Part shown: positions 48,801-56,020 of the stretch, one piece after another
Position numbering within the stretch: position 1 is the first letter of the stretch
Layout of the letters: each line of letters starts with the position of its first letter
Assembly (NCBI GenBank): GCA_018401875.1
Contig: JAGYJZ010000003.1
Span: forward strand, 62,001 to 126,000
DNA from: Salibacteraceae bacterium
GTDB taxonomy: Bacteria > Bacteroidota > Bacteroidia > Flavobacteriales_G > Salibacteraceae
Length of the DNA stretch: 64,000 bases
Reading direction: 5' to 3'
Position numbers and translations under genes: made by a program
Notes under the pieces: model-generated
Database searches by the model: none
The model's input: only the letters and a program-made list of their open reading frames with translations
Told to the model about the DNA's origin: nothing

Positions 48801-51800
48801 CAATCACCTGAGCAGTGTCAGAACAGTTATTGACGTCAGTAACCGTAGCGATGTATGTACCAGCATCTAAGTTAGAAATCGTTTGTGTTGTTCCACCGCC
48901 TGTCCATGCAAATGTGAGAGGTGCTGTTCCGCCAACAACTGTCACTGAGGCTGAGCCATCATTTGTAACACAGCTTTCGTTGGTTATGAGCACGCCAGTT
49001 GCAGTGAGTGTTGGCGCAGCATCAAGTATTACTGATGCACTATCTGTACAGCCGTTGCCATCTGTAGTTGTAACGATATACGTTCCTGCGGGAAGTGCGG
49101 TAATCAGCGCTGATGTCCCTCCATTGCTCCAAGCATAGCTCAATACTCCTGTTCCACCTGTGGCTAATGCTTCTGTAGAACCGTCATTATTTGCGCATGT
49201 TGGGTTTATTGAATCAATGATAGAAACATTTAGCGCGGTAGGATCAACTAAGGTAAAGGTTGTATCATCTTGGCAACCAGCACCATCAGTAACGGTGAGT
49301 GTGTATGTTCCCGCGGGGATTCCATTTAGGAACTGGAACGTAGCTCCTGTTGACCATGCATAACTAAACGGTAACGTTCCTGTTCCGCCCACTACGCCTC
49401 CAATTGCTGAACCTGAACTTTCTCCCGCACATGTGGGGTCAAAAACAGAAACAGAAGCCACTACACCAACGCCATCAGTGATTACCACACTGTCTATCGC
49501 TTGGCATGAATTATTGTCTGTAACGGTTACTAGATAAGTACCCGCTGCAAGATTAGATATGGTATCTATTGTTGCACCCGTTGACCAAGAAAAAGTATAA
49601 GGACTCGTGCCTCCGGTTGGAGTTACTGAAGCACCACCATTATTGACACCAGCACACGAAGTATTGGTTGAATTGAATGTGAGTGAAATAGCCGTAGGTG
49701 CTGTCATGTTCTCCGTCTCAGTATCCGTGCATCCGTTAGCATCAGTCAATGTAACGGTATAAATGCCTACTCCTAATCCCGTGATTGAGGATGTTGTTGC
49801 ACCTGTGCTCCAAAGGAAGGTGTAAGGTGGAGTTCCGCTGCCTGGAAATCCAATGGCAGAAATGCTGCCGTCAGTTGCACCAAAGCAGGAGATTTGGGTT
49901 GTATTCGTAAATACTAAAGGAATGCTTGTTGGCGAATTTACGGTTCCACTTCCCGTTCCAGAGCATCCATTGGCATCGGTAACGGTTACATCGTAAACAC
50001 CACCCGCCAATCCTGTGATGTTAGCTGTCGTTCCGCCATTGCTCCAGGCGAACGTCAGTGGCGCAGTTCCACCGGTAAGCGATGCAGTTGCTGTCCCGTC
50101 AGAAAGGCCAAAACATGATACTCCGGTAGTTGTAACCGTTGCTGCTAATCCAGTAGCAGGCTGGTCAATAACCACCGTTTCATCATCGGTGCAACCGTTG
50201 GCATCCGTTGCCGTAACTGTATAACTTCCAGCTATTAAGCCATTGATTGACTGCGTGGTTGCTCCTGTAGTCCATAGATAAGTGTAGCCGGGCGTGCCTC
50301 CAGTGGCATTGTTCGCAGTAGCTGTTCCATCATTTCCTCCAATACAGCTCACATCTGTTGATGATGCCGTAACGCTCACTGCACTCAGCGGCTGGGCAAC
50401 AGCTTGTGAAGCCACATCATCACAGCCATTTACGTCCGTTACGGTAACGGTGTAATTACCAGCAATGAGCGAAGAGATGGTTTGGTTTGTAGAGCCTGTG
50501 CTCCAAAGAAAAGTATATCCTGGCGAGCCGCCTGCACCGTTTGCAGTAAGCTGACCGTCAGAACCAAGAAAACAACTTACATCACTGTCTAAGTTGATCG
50601 ATGCCACCACCGCTGCTGGATCAGTGAGGGTAATGGATATATTGTTGGTACATCCTGAAGCATCTGTTGCTGTAACAGAATATACTCCTGCCGTGAGGTT
50701 CGTAATTGTGGGGGTTGTAGCTCCAGTGCTCCACAGAAAAGTAAAAGGCCCGCCATTAGAACCCGATGCAGATGCTGTGATTGAACCATCAGCATCTCCT
50801 GCACACGATGGCTGAGTGAGCACTGTGTCAATTACGATTGGTGTAGGCTCTGCGATGGTAAACTGCACCGTATCTGAGCAGCTTCGCGCATCGCTGATGG
50901 TTACTGTATAGTTTCCTGCTGTAAGGTTCGTAGCTGATGTACCTGAACCAATTGCTGACCAACTGAGTGTGAAGTTTTGGGTTTCTGGAATGAATGCGAT
51001 GTAGTCGTTCGTTGCCGACCAGTTTGCGGCTGTTCTTCCGGGTGCCGCAAATGCGATTGTTCCAGTACTATTCTCAATGCCTTGGGTGTGATTGCCTCCA
51101 TCAGAAGGAAGGTTTGAACCAAAGATTTCAATGATGTTTGAAGTTTCATGGAGCACGATTTGAAAAGTTACTTCATTTGCACTGCCAAAATGAGGTACTT
51201 CTATAAAATTGACGACCAAGGCTCGATTAGCGCCTGCACCGATGGTATAAAATTCAATTTCACCGCCAACTGCAGGGTTGAGGTCTTCCCAATATGCAGC
51301 AATTAAATCATTGGGTAATCCCGCGGCAGGGATATTCTGTCCGCTGCAACATCCATTTGCTGCGCTTCCAGAAAACGTGATAAATCCGTTAGACGAAATC
51401 CTGAAATTAGTGTAGGTATTGCCAAAAAACTCAAAACTGAAACCAATCGGTAAAACTGGCGATACTTGATCATCGCCTAACGCTACAGATGTGCCACCTG
51501 CAAAAGATGTGTCATACGGCTCGAATGTACCTTCGGTTTGGTCGATGATATAGCCTGCAGTAGAAGTAGACGGGCCGTATCCCCCGTGAGGCGAAAAATA
51601 GGCTTGACCGTCATTTCCACCATTGCAGGTTGCATCAAACGTAGAATCCACTGTGGCGAATATTGCAGGACCATCGGGTATGACTACTTGATCGACCACT
51701 TGACAACCGCCAGCTTCAGTAACCGTTACTGTTCTTACCCCGCCACATAGTGCACTATTTGTAGGACCCACCGTAGAACCGTCATCCCATAAATAGGTTC

Positions 51801-53454
51801 GAGGATTTGTACCTCCAAAGGTCAATGCTCTGGCACGGCCATTACACACGGTATCGCAAGCAGCTAAAATGCTGTTAAAACCAGCGGAAATGAAGTTTGT
51901 GCCTTGGATGACGACCACTGAAGTTACAGAGTCTTTTGTAAGGTCGTTGCTATCGACCACATGTGCGTCATAGTTGGTTGCTTCGAGGTTGGTAAAGACA
52001 TTGTTGGTTTGTGTTATGGTGTCAAGAGACACGCCATTAAAAAACACTAAGTAGAAACCAAATGGGCCCGTGCCGCCAGCTCTATTGATGGTAATTTGCC
52101 CATCTTCTAGTCCAGCGCATGTTTCATGCACTACATCAACGCTCGTAATGCTCACTGGAACAGCTGATTCCTGAACATTAACTCTAATTTTTTGCGCGCC
52201 TTTTCCAGAGATATCACATGCATTATCTTCTGCACTGATGGTGATAAAATGGGTTCCTACATCAGCACCTGTGGGTGTCCAGTTAATGGTCATGGTGGTG
52301 GTGGTTCCTGCTGTTGAAACCGAAGTAGAGCTTCCACCTAAGAACGAAGTAGCTGTAGTTTGCAATGAAACCGTTTCGCCAGCCGTGCCTGTAAACGCAA
52401 AATCAAAACTTGCCGCTTGCCCGGTATCGATCGTAACTTCATAGTTTGAAATGAGTGCTGCGTTGGTCACATTGGTGATTGTTGCTACAGCAACCGGACC
52501 ATCATTGGTGCATGCATTGTCTACATGGATCTGAAAATCTCTAAACACCCTACTTTTTTGTAAACCAGTGGCGCGGTCATATTCATCCACTCGTATGGAA
52601 ATTTGATAGTGACCCGAAGCCGGTGAGGTAAAATCAAGAATTCCTGTTTCAGAGTCAATGGTGATTCCATTTCCCATGGGGTCGGCTAATGAAAAACCAG
52701 GGGCATAAGGAATGGGCGTTGAAGAAAGAGCACCGGCACCGGTTAGCGGCTGACTAAACGAAAACACCAAGCTATCGCCTTCTGTTTCGGTTACTTGAGG
52801 GTCAAATTTTGTGGTCGATCCACTACAAACAAAAGGATGCCCATTGGCGCCAAAAACAGGCGTTGCGTTAGAAGCAAAATTCACGAGAAATAAGTCCATA
52901 TTCACCCTCATTAGGTCTGATGAAGGCGTAGCGCTGTTGGCTAAATTATCAGTGTTGGTTCGCTGCTCGGGGTAAATTCGAAAGGTTATTGGATTACACG
53001 CAGCAAAGGGAGCTAGAGCTACGGGGCCTTCATAAACGACTCTTCGTTCGCCAACTCCACCACCCAATCCACAGATCGGGAAAGTAGCGGGACATACGTC
53101 AGAAATTTCTTCATCCAACACCAAGGGCAAGTCAGCATCTATGAATACACAATTACTTTTTAAGGTAACAATGCCCGGAAAAGCAACAGCTGTTGGGCAA
53201 TCGTAAAACACTTCGAGCGTTAAGATCAAACTGTCTTGCGTGGCATTCATTCGGCTCGACATACTTGCGCCTGAATAAATATCACCAGAATTTAAAACAC
53301 TTTGTGCTGCGGCATCACTTATGGTAAGGAAAAAACCAAACAAGCTGATTGCAACGATTGCGCAAAATCGAGTAAATAGGTACATAGTAAGTTTCATTTC
53401 GAACTCAAATTTAAATGGAAAATGCACTGGTTCCGCATAATCAAAATGATTCAC
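39832..53454 (-). CDS. giant SprB-like adhesin with tandem SprB repeats and gliding-motility-associated C-terminal domain (likely start near 53397)
   Basis: 4540-aa ORF; dozens of 'GGTAPYTFAWSNGxTTxxIxxLxAGTYTVTVTDANGC' repeats; C-terminus 'GGFSPNGDGVNEFFLIDRIDRYPNAIVQIFNRWGNLIYES...'; adjacent SprF. Confidence 0.96.
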   Translation of the reverse strand: MNHFDYAEPVHFPFKFEFEMKLTMYLFTRFCAIVAISLFGFFLTISDAAAQSVLNSGDIYSGASMSSRMNATQDSLILTLEVFYDCPTAVAFPGIVTLKSNCVFIDADLPLVLDEEISDVCPATFPICGLGGGVGERRVVYEGPVALAPFAACNPITFRIYPEQRTNTDNLANSATPSSDLMRVNMDLFLVNFASNATPVFGANGHPFVCSGSTTKFDPQVTETEGDSLVFSFSQPLTGAGALSSTPIPYAPGFSLADPMGNGITIDSETGILDFTSPASGHYQISIRVDEYDRATGLQKSRVFRDFQIHVDNACTNDGPVAVATITNVTNAALISNYEVTIDTGQAASFDFAFTGTAGETVSLQTTATSFLGGSSTSVSTAGTTTTMTINWTPTGADVGTHFITISAEDNACDISGKGAQKIRVNVQESAVPVSITSVDVVHETCAGLEDGQITINRAGGTGPFGFYLVFFNGVSLDTITQTNNVFTNLEATNYDAHVVDSNDLTKDSVTSVVVIQGTNFISAGFNSILAACDTVCNGRARALTFGGTNPRTYLWDDGSTVGPTNSALCGGVRTVTVTEAGGCQVVDQVVIPDGPAIFATVDSTFDATCNGGNDGQAYFSPHGGYGPSTSTAGYIIDQTEGTFEPYDTSFAGGTSVALGDDQVSPVLPIGFSFEFFGNTYTNFRISSNGFITFSGSAANGCCSGQNIPAAGLPNDLIAAYWEDLNPAVGGEIEFYTIGAGANRALVVNFIEVPHFGSANEVTFQIVLHETSNIIEIFGSNLPSDGGNHTQGIENSTGTIAFAAPGRTAANWSATNDYIAFIPETQNFTLSWSAIGSGTSATNLTAGNYTVTISDARSCSDTVQFTIAEPTPIVIDTVLTQPSCAGDADGSITASASGSNGGPFTFLWSTGATTPTITNLTAGVYSVTATDASGCTNNISITLTDPAAVVASINLDSDVSCFLGSDGQLTANGAGGSPGYTFLWSTGSTNQTISSLIAGNYTVTVTDVNGCDDVASQAVAQPLSAVSVTASSTDVSCIGGNDGTATANNATGGTPGYTYLWTTGATTQSINGLIAGSYTVTATDANGCTDDETVVIDQPATGLAATVTTTGVSCFGLSDGTATASLTGGTAPLTFAWSNGGTTANITGLAGGVYDVTVTDANGCSGTGSGTVNSPTSIPLVFTNTTQISCFGATDGSISAIGFPGSGTPPYTFLWSTGATTSSITGLGVGIYTVTLTDANGCTDTETENMTAPTAISLTFNSTNTSCAGVNNGGASVTPTGGTSPYTFSWSTGATIDTISNLAAGTYLVTVTDNNSCQAIDSVVITDGVGVVASVSVFDPTCAGESSGSAIGGVVGGTGTLPFSYAWSTGATFQFLNGIPAGTYTLTVTDGAGCQDDTTFTLVDPTALNVSIIDSINPTCANNDGSTEALATGGTGVLSYAWSNGGTSALITALPAGTYIVTTTDGNGCTDSASVILDAAPTLTATGVLITNESCVTNDGSASVTVVGGTAPLTFAWTGGGTTQTISNLDAGTYIATVTDVNNCSDTAQVIVADSCSCNWTASGVLVNDVLCNGDNTGTATVSNTGATAPITYAWSNGSTNDSLVNVPAGTYTVTLTDANGCTDTASVVIDEPTVLSATVYSPPVIPGFTYIGENGNEFIYYHAASQTWTAARATALAAGGDLIVISDATDQAYYSSVLPGNSWIGLTDEVVEGTYVWVDGTVATYFNWNAGEPNNFGGDEDYIEFVGASYFWNDLAAFQVRPFGMVLDKSSLNLTNVTCNGGNDGSAVITGAGGTLPYTYAWSNGQTTDTIAGLVAGTYIGTITDANGCSAVDTAIITEPDTLVFGGFTGITNPGCDDACDGAASATISGGTSPITFAWSSGSTAASATGLCGGGHTVTMTDANGCQIVETLALVEPPSIYAVVDSTDSASCNGVADGAAFLSAYGGTVAPTSTAEYVIDQTEGEYEPYPQGRPWNAHNYKSITLDDDATSDTINIFGGANFSFFGVNHTHFIMNSQGFITFDLSNPNSGQVNGQFSVPTAIPSAAPNTPRDFIAAYWDDLDPSTGVTTLETYLIGTAPNRVRVVNYIDIDHFAAPSPNILSTFQIVLYETSNIIQIHSEALNPNGSPLVQGIENFAGTEAYAVPGRNLTNFSATNDYVAFIPTTQNFTYTWSSVGSGASSSVLPAGNYTVTAADGTCSDVVNFTIGEPAPVLASIVSSAAPTCFGGNDGQATVAPSGGDAPYTFLWTSGETTAAAVGLSAGLNTVTVTDANGCTVTASTTLPNGAAINVGIASTNSFCFVCTGTATATVTGALAPFTYSWSNGVVNSVATTTNQLTALCSGPYGITVTDANGCVDSNAVNVSDNFVPNVTITATAASCANTCDGTADANYTCFFGCQPYRWYSGLDTTNLIGTGDLITGLCPGTYLGRLTTNFGCDGYDTIIINAPSPLNLVMDSTDAACGVANGVASVTVSGGAPAYTYAWSNGGTTDTISNLNAGTYIVTVTDNNGCTDTAQVTVNAPSNLVASISNPINALCDGSSDGSALAQGTNGTAPYTFVWDNGETNALAIALDSGIHCVTVTDALGCTDTACVSISDPDAITFTFTETPISCVGPGNDGAIIVASIGGTGAHTYLWNTGSTGNSITGLTTGTYSVTATDANGCQNNASYFLNPPGNFTVAIVDSTDIDCNGNTNGEAEVQVITGGSGAYSFAWDNGSTTAIVSNLTAGLHTVTVTDLTTLCVDSASVTIDEPTLLVATITGSVDNLCFNGTDGSATGAGSGGTAPYTLTWSNGDVGATADSLPAGMVILTVTDANGCIATDNIMINQPATGLSASLVVNSQPSCTGDSASITASGAGGSGTYTFLWPNGQTTATVLLPAGSYCVTVSDGGVCEDTACVTIVDPLPVTATTAVALPTCPNGNDGSVTLTGAGGDGGPYTFLWDDASTNATRTNLSAGTYAYTVTDASGCSGNSTVNVVNPAAMTASFSGTTVSACGTCNGTATVTITNGTAPYTFAWASGSTTANGTSLCAGTNAVTVTDFNGCVDTFFVNIGSLGADTVFAAVVTDATCNGGNDGSALATYNCNVAPCTIAWIDSASGAVVSNLDLATGLSAGTYYAQLTNDSGCVSLDTISITEPTAVVASTVFISNVSCPGGADGSASVSATGGTPGYTVLWDNGETTTTAISLSAGVHCVTVTDALGCTDTACVIIDEPANGVSVNAFAINTLLCNGDNNGSVAAAATGGTAPYSFIWNGVFVTDTLNSLSAGSYIVEVTDAGGCTALDTVILTDPAAITGVFSGVTNPLCAGDANGSATITGGGGTGPYTYLWASGNTAQTETGLPAGNHCVDITDANGCIEQFCILLVDPAPITNTFSGITNSSCIVCDGTATANPLPAAGAPYSFAWDNGQTTATNNALCAGLNQVTITDANGCTLVANAAINANGADLVTADSVDASCGNCDGQVFASYTCTSPLCTIEWTDLGTGLVIGTTDTISNLCAGTYSVELTNGAGCISSDIVSVNVPDLIDPNETITDASCFGACDGSIALAPTGGSGVFTFAWSNGSTSATNAGLCAGSYTVTISDGAGCDSIATFVIDQPTEIVLASTISDASCNGVCDGSISITASGGAGNYSFNWSPVPGNGNGLSLASGLCAGTYFLTVTDINGCTTLDTFTITEPAAIVQTAVIVNDATCGVCDGSIIPTIAGGAGGFTYAWSTGAASDTLGSLCLGFYDLTVTDASGCFEVFGYPVSEINGPGILLTSTNTSASGVCDGTATVNSLVTPLTYLWSDGQTTQTASNLCAGFYIVTVTDGSGCSTIDTITITEPDVLDVTFDVIEISCAGNGCDGEIDAVATGGVPPYNFAWSNGATASLITGLCSGTYVLTLTDDNGATIIDSVELADPQPFTITSVVNDVTCPGECDGNIAINVAGGNPPYSILWNTGDTTLAITDLCGGTYSVTITDTAGCSDSLEFVIDDPAPIVGNLISQVNPDCQVNNGSITVSAAGGNGGPYTYEWLDAFGTPLIPAQTDSVATNLFAGIYALKIVDANGCTDTSGFILNNANAPVIDLDLLVDVSCFGECDGEINTTISGGTAPYTILWSNGDTTDDIDSLCAGNDTIAVLDANLCASFDIYTISEPTEINLQSVEITDVTCGADCDGTIDVSITGGTTPYSFAWSNGETDSTIAGLCAGAYTLTVTDANGCTFITTQTAGGPSPMVITLDSINNATCTNTGDGEVQITVTGGTAPYTYNWISDSVSILTASDLTGVIAGDYTLIVTDASGCIITDSFTIDTEFFVDVTVMDDFEVCPFSNEITVTGTNSGASSARWLRSNGVVIGSGNSTVVNTTEQTTTIIYEGINNVCVARDTLRISWTPGPGVDAGPDKTIEPGGITSIGGAPTANSGVDVVWTPARDLTSVTEYNPQANPLETITYYVSATDADGCFGVDSMTVTVEDLVDPVGGFSPNGDGVNEFFLIDRIDRYPNAIVQIFNRWGNLIYESSAGYTNPWNGKHNGKELTVGTYYYVIDLKDDQVKNLITGPVTILK
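46960..47630 (-). other. nidogen-like inserted domain copy 2 within the adhesin
   Basis: 'GANFSFFGVNHTHFIMNSQGFITFD...FIAAYWDDLDP...NRVRVVNYIDIDHFAA...FQIVLYETSNIIQIHS' paralogous to copy 1. Confidence 0.6.
48157..48517 (-). other. C-type-lectin-like domain inside the giant adhesin
   Basis: 'QTWTAARATALAAGGDLIVISDATDQAYYSSVLPGNSWIGLTDEVVEGTYVWVDGTVATYFNWNAGEPNNFGGDEDYIEFVGASYFWND' with EPN and WND motifs. Confidence 0.85.
50980..51595 (-). other. nidogen-like inserted domain copy 1 within the adhesin
   Basis: 'IGFSFEFFGNTYTNFRISSNGFITFSG...LIAAYWEDLNP...NRALVVNFIEVPHFGS...FQIVLHETSNIIEIFG'. Confidence 0.6.
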
Positions 53455-53548
53455 GTAGAATTTGCGGTAAAGGTTGGGTTCAGTAAAAATTTATTCTTGT
53501 AAAAAGAGGGTTTGAAAAAAAAGTGAAAGCCCGCGGTTGGTTAAACAG

Positions 53549-55336
53549 CTAGTCTAACTTTAACACAGCTAAAAAGGCCTGTTGTGGAATTTCCACATTG
53601 CCAATTTGTTTCATTTTTTTCTTTCCCTTTTTCTGCTTCTCTAGAAGTTTACGTTTTCTGCTGATATCACCACCGTAGCATTTCGCAGTCACATCTTTTC
53701 GCAAGGCTTTCACTGTTTCGCGCGCAACAATTTTTGCTCCGATTCCCGCCTGAATAGCAATTTCAAATTGCTGTCTTGGTATCAGCTCTTTCAGCTTAAT
53801 GCAAATCTTTTTCCCGAGGTTGAAAGCGTTGTCTTTGTGAATCAAAGCACTCAAAGCGTCCACTTGATCGCCATTCAAAAGAATGTCCATTTTAACCAAA
53901 TTAGACACCTGATAGCCAATAGGGTGGTAGTCAAACGAAGCATAGCCTTTGGAAATTGACTTTAATCGGTCGTAAAAGTCAAACACTATTTCGGCTAGGG
54001 GCATGTCGAATGACATTTCTACGCGATCGGAAGTCAAATACACTTGATTTTTGAGTGCGCCACGCTTCTCGATGCATAAATTCATAACGGCACCAACGTA
54101 TTCTGATTTCGTGATGATTTGCGCATTGATGAAAGGCTCTTCCACCGTTTCTAATCGCGATGGATCGGGAAAATCGGATGGATTGTTAACCACCAAACGC
54201 TGCTGATCTGTGGTGGTGGCGAAGTATGATACGTTTGGCACGGTGGTGATTACGGTCATGTCAAATTCGCGCTCCAATCGCTCTTGAATGATTTCCATGT
54301 GGAGCATTCCTAAAAATCCGCAGCGGAATCCGAATCCCAGAGCAGCTGAAGATTCGGGTTCAAAAGTTAGCGAAGCATCATTCAGTTGAAGCTTGTCCAT
54401 TGCGTCTCTCAGCTCTTCGTAGTCGTCCGTTTCAACAGGGTAAATACCCGCAAAAACCATCGGTTTCACATTCTCGAATCCATCGATGGCCTCGTTACAC
54501 ATTCTTTCAAAATGCGTTAGCGTATCACCCACTTTGATCTCTTTTGCCTGTTTGATTCCTGAAATAATGTATCCCACATTACCGGCCGAAATTTCTTTCC
54601 GCTTTTCTGGTTTCATGCGAAGCACACCAATTTCTTCAGCGATATATTTCTTGTTCGTGTGGTAAAACTTCACTAAATCCTTCTCGCGCAGGGTGCCGTT
54701 CATCACTCTGTAATATGCAATAACTCCCCTAAAAGGGTTAAACACACTGTCAAAAATGAGTGCTTGCAAAGGTGCGTTGGGGTCGCCTTGTGGTGAGGGA
54801 ATTCGGGCAATGACGGCTGCGAGCAATTCGGCAACACCTTCTCCGGTTTTTCCGCTAGCACTAATAATATCTTCCCGCTCACAGCCCAAAAGCTCAACCA
54901 TTTGGTCTTTCACCTCCTCTGGCATGGCAGAAGGAAGGTCCATTTTATTCAACACTGGAATGATCACTAGATCGTGTTCCATGGCTAAATACAGGTTGGA
55001 AATTGTTTGCGCCTCAATACCTTGGGTGGCATCTACAAGCAGCAAAGCGCCTTCACACGCGGCAATTGCGCGCGACACTTCGTAGGAAAAATCCACGTGC
55101 CCGGGGGTGTCGATAAGGTTCAACACATACTGCTCACCATTCAGTGGATAATCCATCTGAATGGCATGACTTTTTATCGTAATGCCACGTTCTCTTTCGA
55201 GGTCCATATCATCGAGCGTTTGCTCTTTCAAGTCGCGCTCGCTAACGGTGCCCGTAATTTGCAATAAACGATCAGCAAGGGTGCTCTTGCCATGATCGAT
55301 GTGGGCTATTATACAGAAGTTTCGAATGTGCTTCAT
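53549..55336 (-). CDS. lepA: elongation factor 4
   Basis: '[61 protein letters not shown]' LepA. Confidence 0.98.
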   Translation of the reverse strand: MKHIRNFCIIAHIDHGKSTLADRLLQITGTVSERDLKEQTLDDMDLERERGITIKSHAIQMDYPLNGEQYVLNLIDTPGHVDFSYEVSRAIAACEGALLLVDATQGIEAQTISNLYLAMEHDLVIIPVLNKMDLPSAMPEEVKDQMVELLGCEREDIISASGKTGEGVAELLAAVIARIPSPQGDPNAPLQALIFDSVFNPFRGVIAYYRVMNGTLREKDLVKFYHTNKKYIAEEIGVLRMKPEKRKEISAGNVGYIISGIKQAKEIKVGDTLTHFERMCNEAIDGFENVKPMVFAGIYPVETDDYEELRDAMDKLQLNDASLTFEPESSAALGFGFRCGFLGMLHMEIIQERLEREFDMTVITTVPNVSYFATTTDQQRLVVNNPSDFPDPSRLETVEEPFINAQIITKSEYVGAVMNLCIEKRGALKNQVYLTSDRVEMSFDMPLAEIVFDFYDRLKSISKGYASFDYHPIGYQVSNLVKMDILLNGDQVDALSALIHKDNAFNLGKKICIKLKELIPRQQFEIAIQAGIGAKIVARETVKALRKDVTAKCYGGDISRKRKLLEKQKKGKKKMKQIGNVEIPQQAFLAVLKLD

Positions 55337-55417
55337 GCACTAAAAAAATTGGCTGCGAAAATACATGAATTTTAAGGCTGTGGATGAGAAACTATCCTTC
55401 CACAAATTGACTTGAGA

Positions 55418-56011
55418 TTATACCTGCATGCGCCTTTGAGCCTCGAGTACATATTTACCGAGAATATCGAACTCGATATTGACACGATCGCCCACTTTTA
55501 GGTGTTTAAATGTGGTGTGCTCGTAGGTAAAAGGAATGATTGACACCGAGCAAAATTGCTGTGATGCTTCCACTACAGTTAGGCTTACTCCGTTAATAGA
55601 AATACTTCCTTTTGAGACTACCAGTGCGTTTTCGGGTTGATCAAATTCAAGACGGAAGTTCCAAGAACCTCCAACTTCCTCAATAGATTCCACCTTCGCT
55701 GTTTGGTCAACATGGCCTTGCACAATATGTCCATCAAACCTTCCCGAGGCCGACAAGCACCGTTCGAGGTTTACGTAGGCTCCTTCTACCCATTCATTTA
55801 AACTCGTTTTTTTCAATGTTTCGTCAATCGCGGTGACTTTGTGCAGGCCATTTACAAGATCGACTACCGTCAGACAAACGCCATTATGTGCCACGCTTTG
55901 GTCAATTTTTAACTCGCTGAAAAAAGGCGCTGAGACCCAATAGTGCTTATTCGTTTCTTCTTCTTCTATGCGTTCTATTCGCCCGAGGGCTTCAATGATT
56001 CCTGTAAACAT
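55418..56011 (-). CDS. ribE: riboflavin synthase alpha chain
   Basis: 'MFTGIIEALGRIERIE', 'SVAHNGVCLTVVDL', 'SISINGVSLTVVEA'. Confidence 0.96.
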   Translation of the reverse strand: MFTGIIEALGRIERIEEEETNKHYWVSAPFFSELKIDQSVAHNGVCLTVVDLVNGLHKVTAIDETLKKTSLNEWVEGAYVNLERCLSASGRFDGHIVQGHVDQTAKVESIEEVGGSWNFRLEFDQPENALVVSKGSISINGVSLTVVEASQQFCSVSIIPFTYEHTTFKHLKVGDRVNIEFDILGKYVLEAQRRMQV

Positions 56012-56020
56012 GCAATATTT

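Noticed and set aside
39832-53454. Many plus-strand ORFs of 60-154 aa opposite the giant adhesin (for example 41618-42052, 43484-43948, 46457-46888)
   Set aside because: They mirror the repeat periodicity of the sense gene; compositionally biased, no domain or ribosome-binding context. Treated as antisense artefacts.
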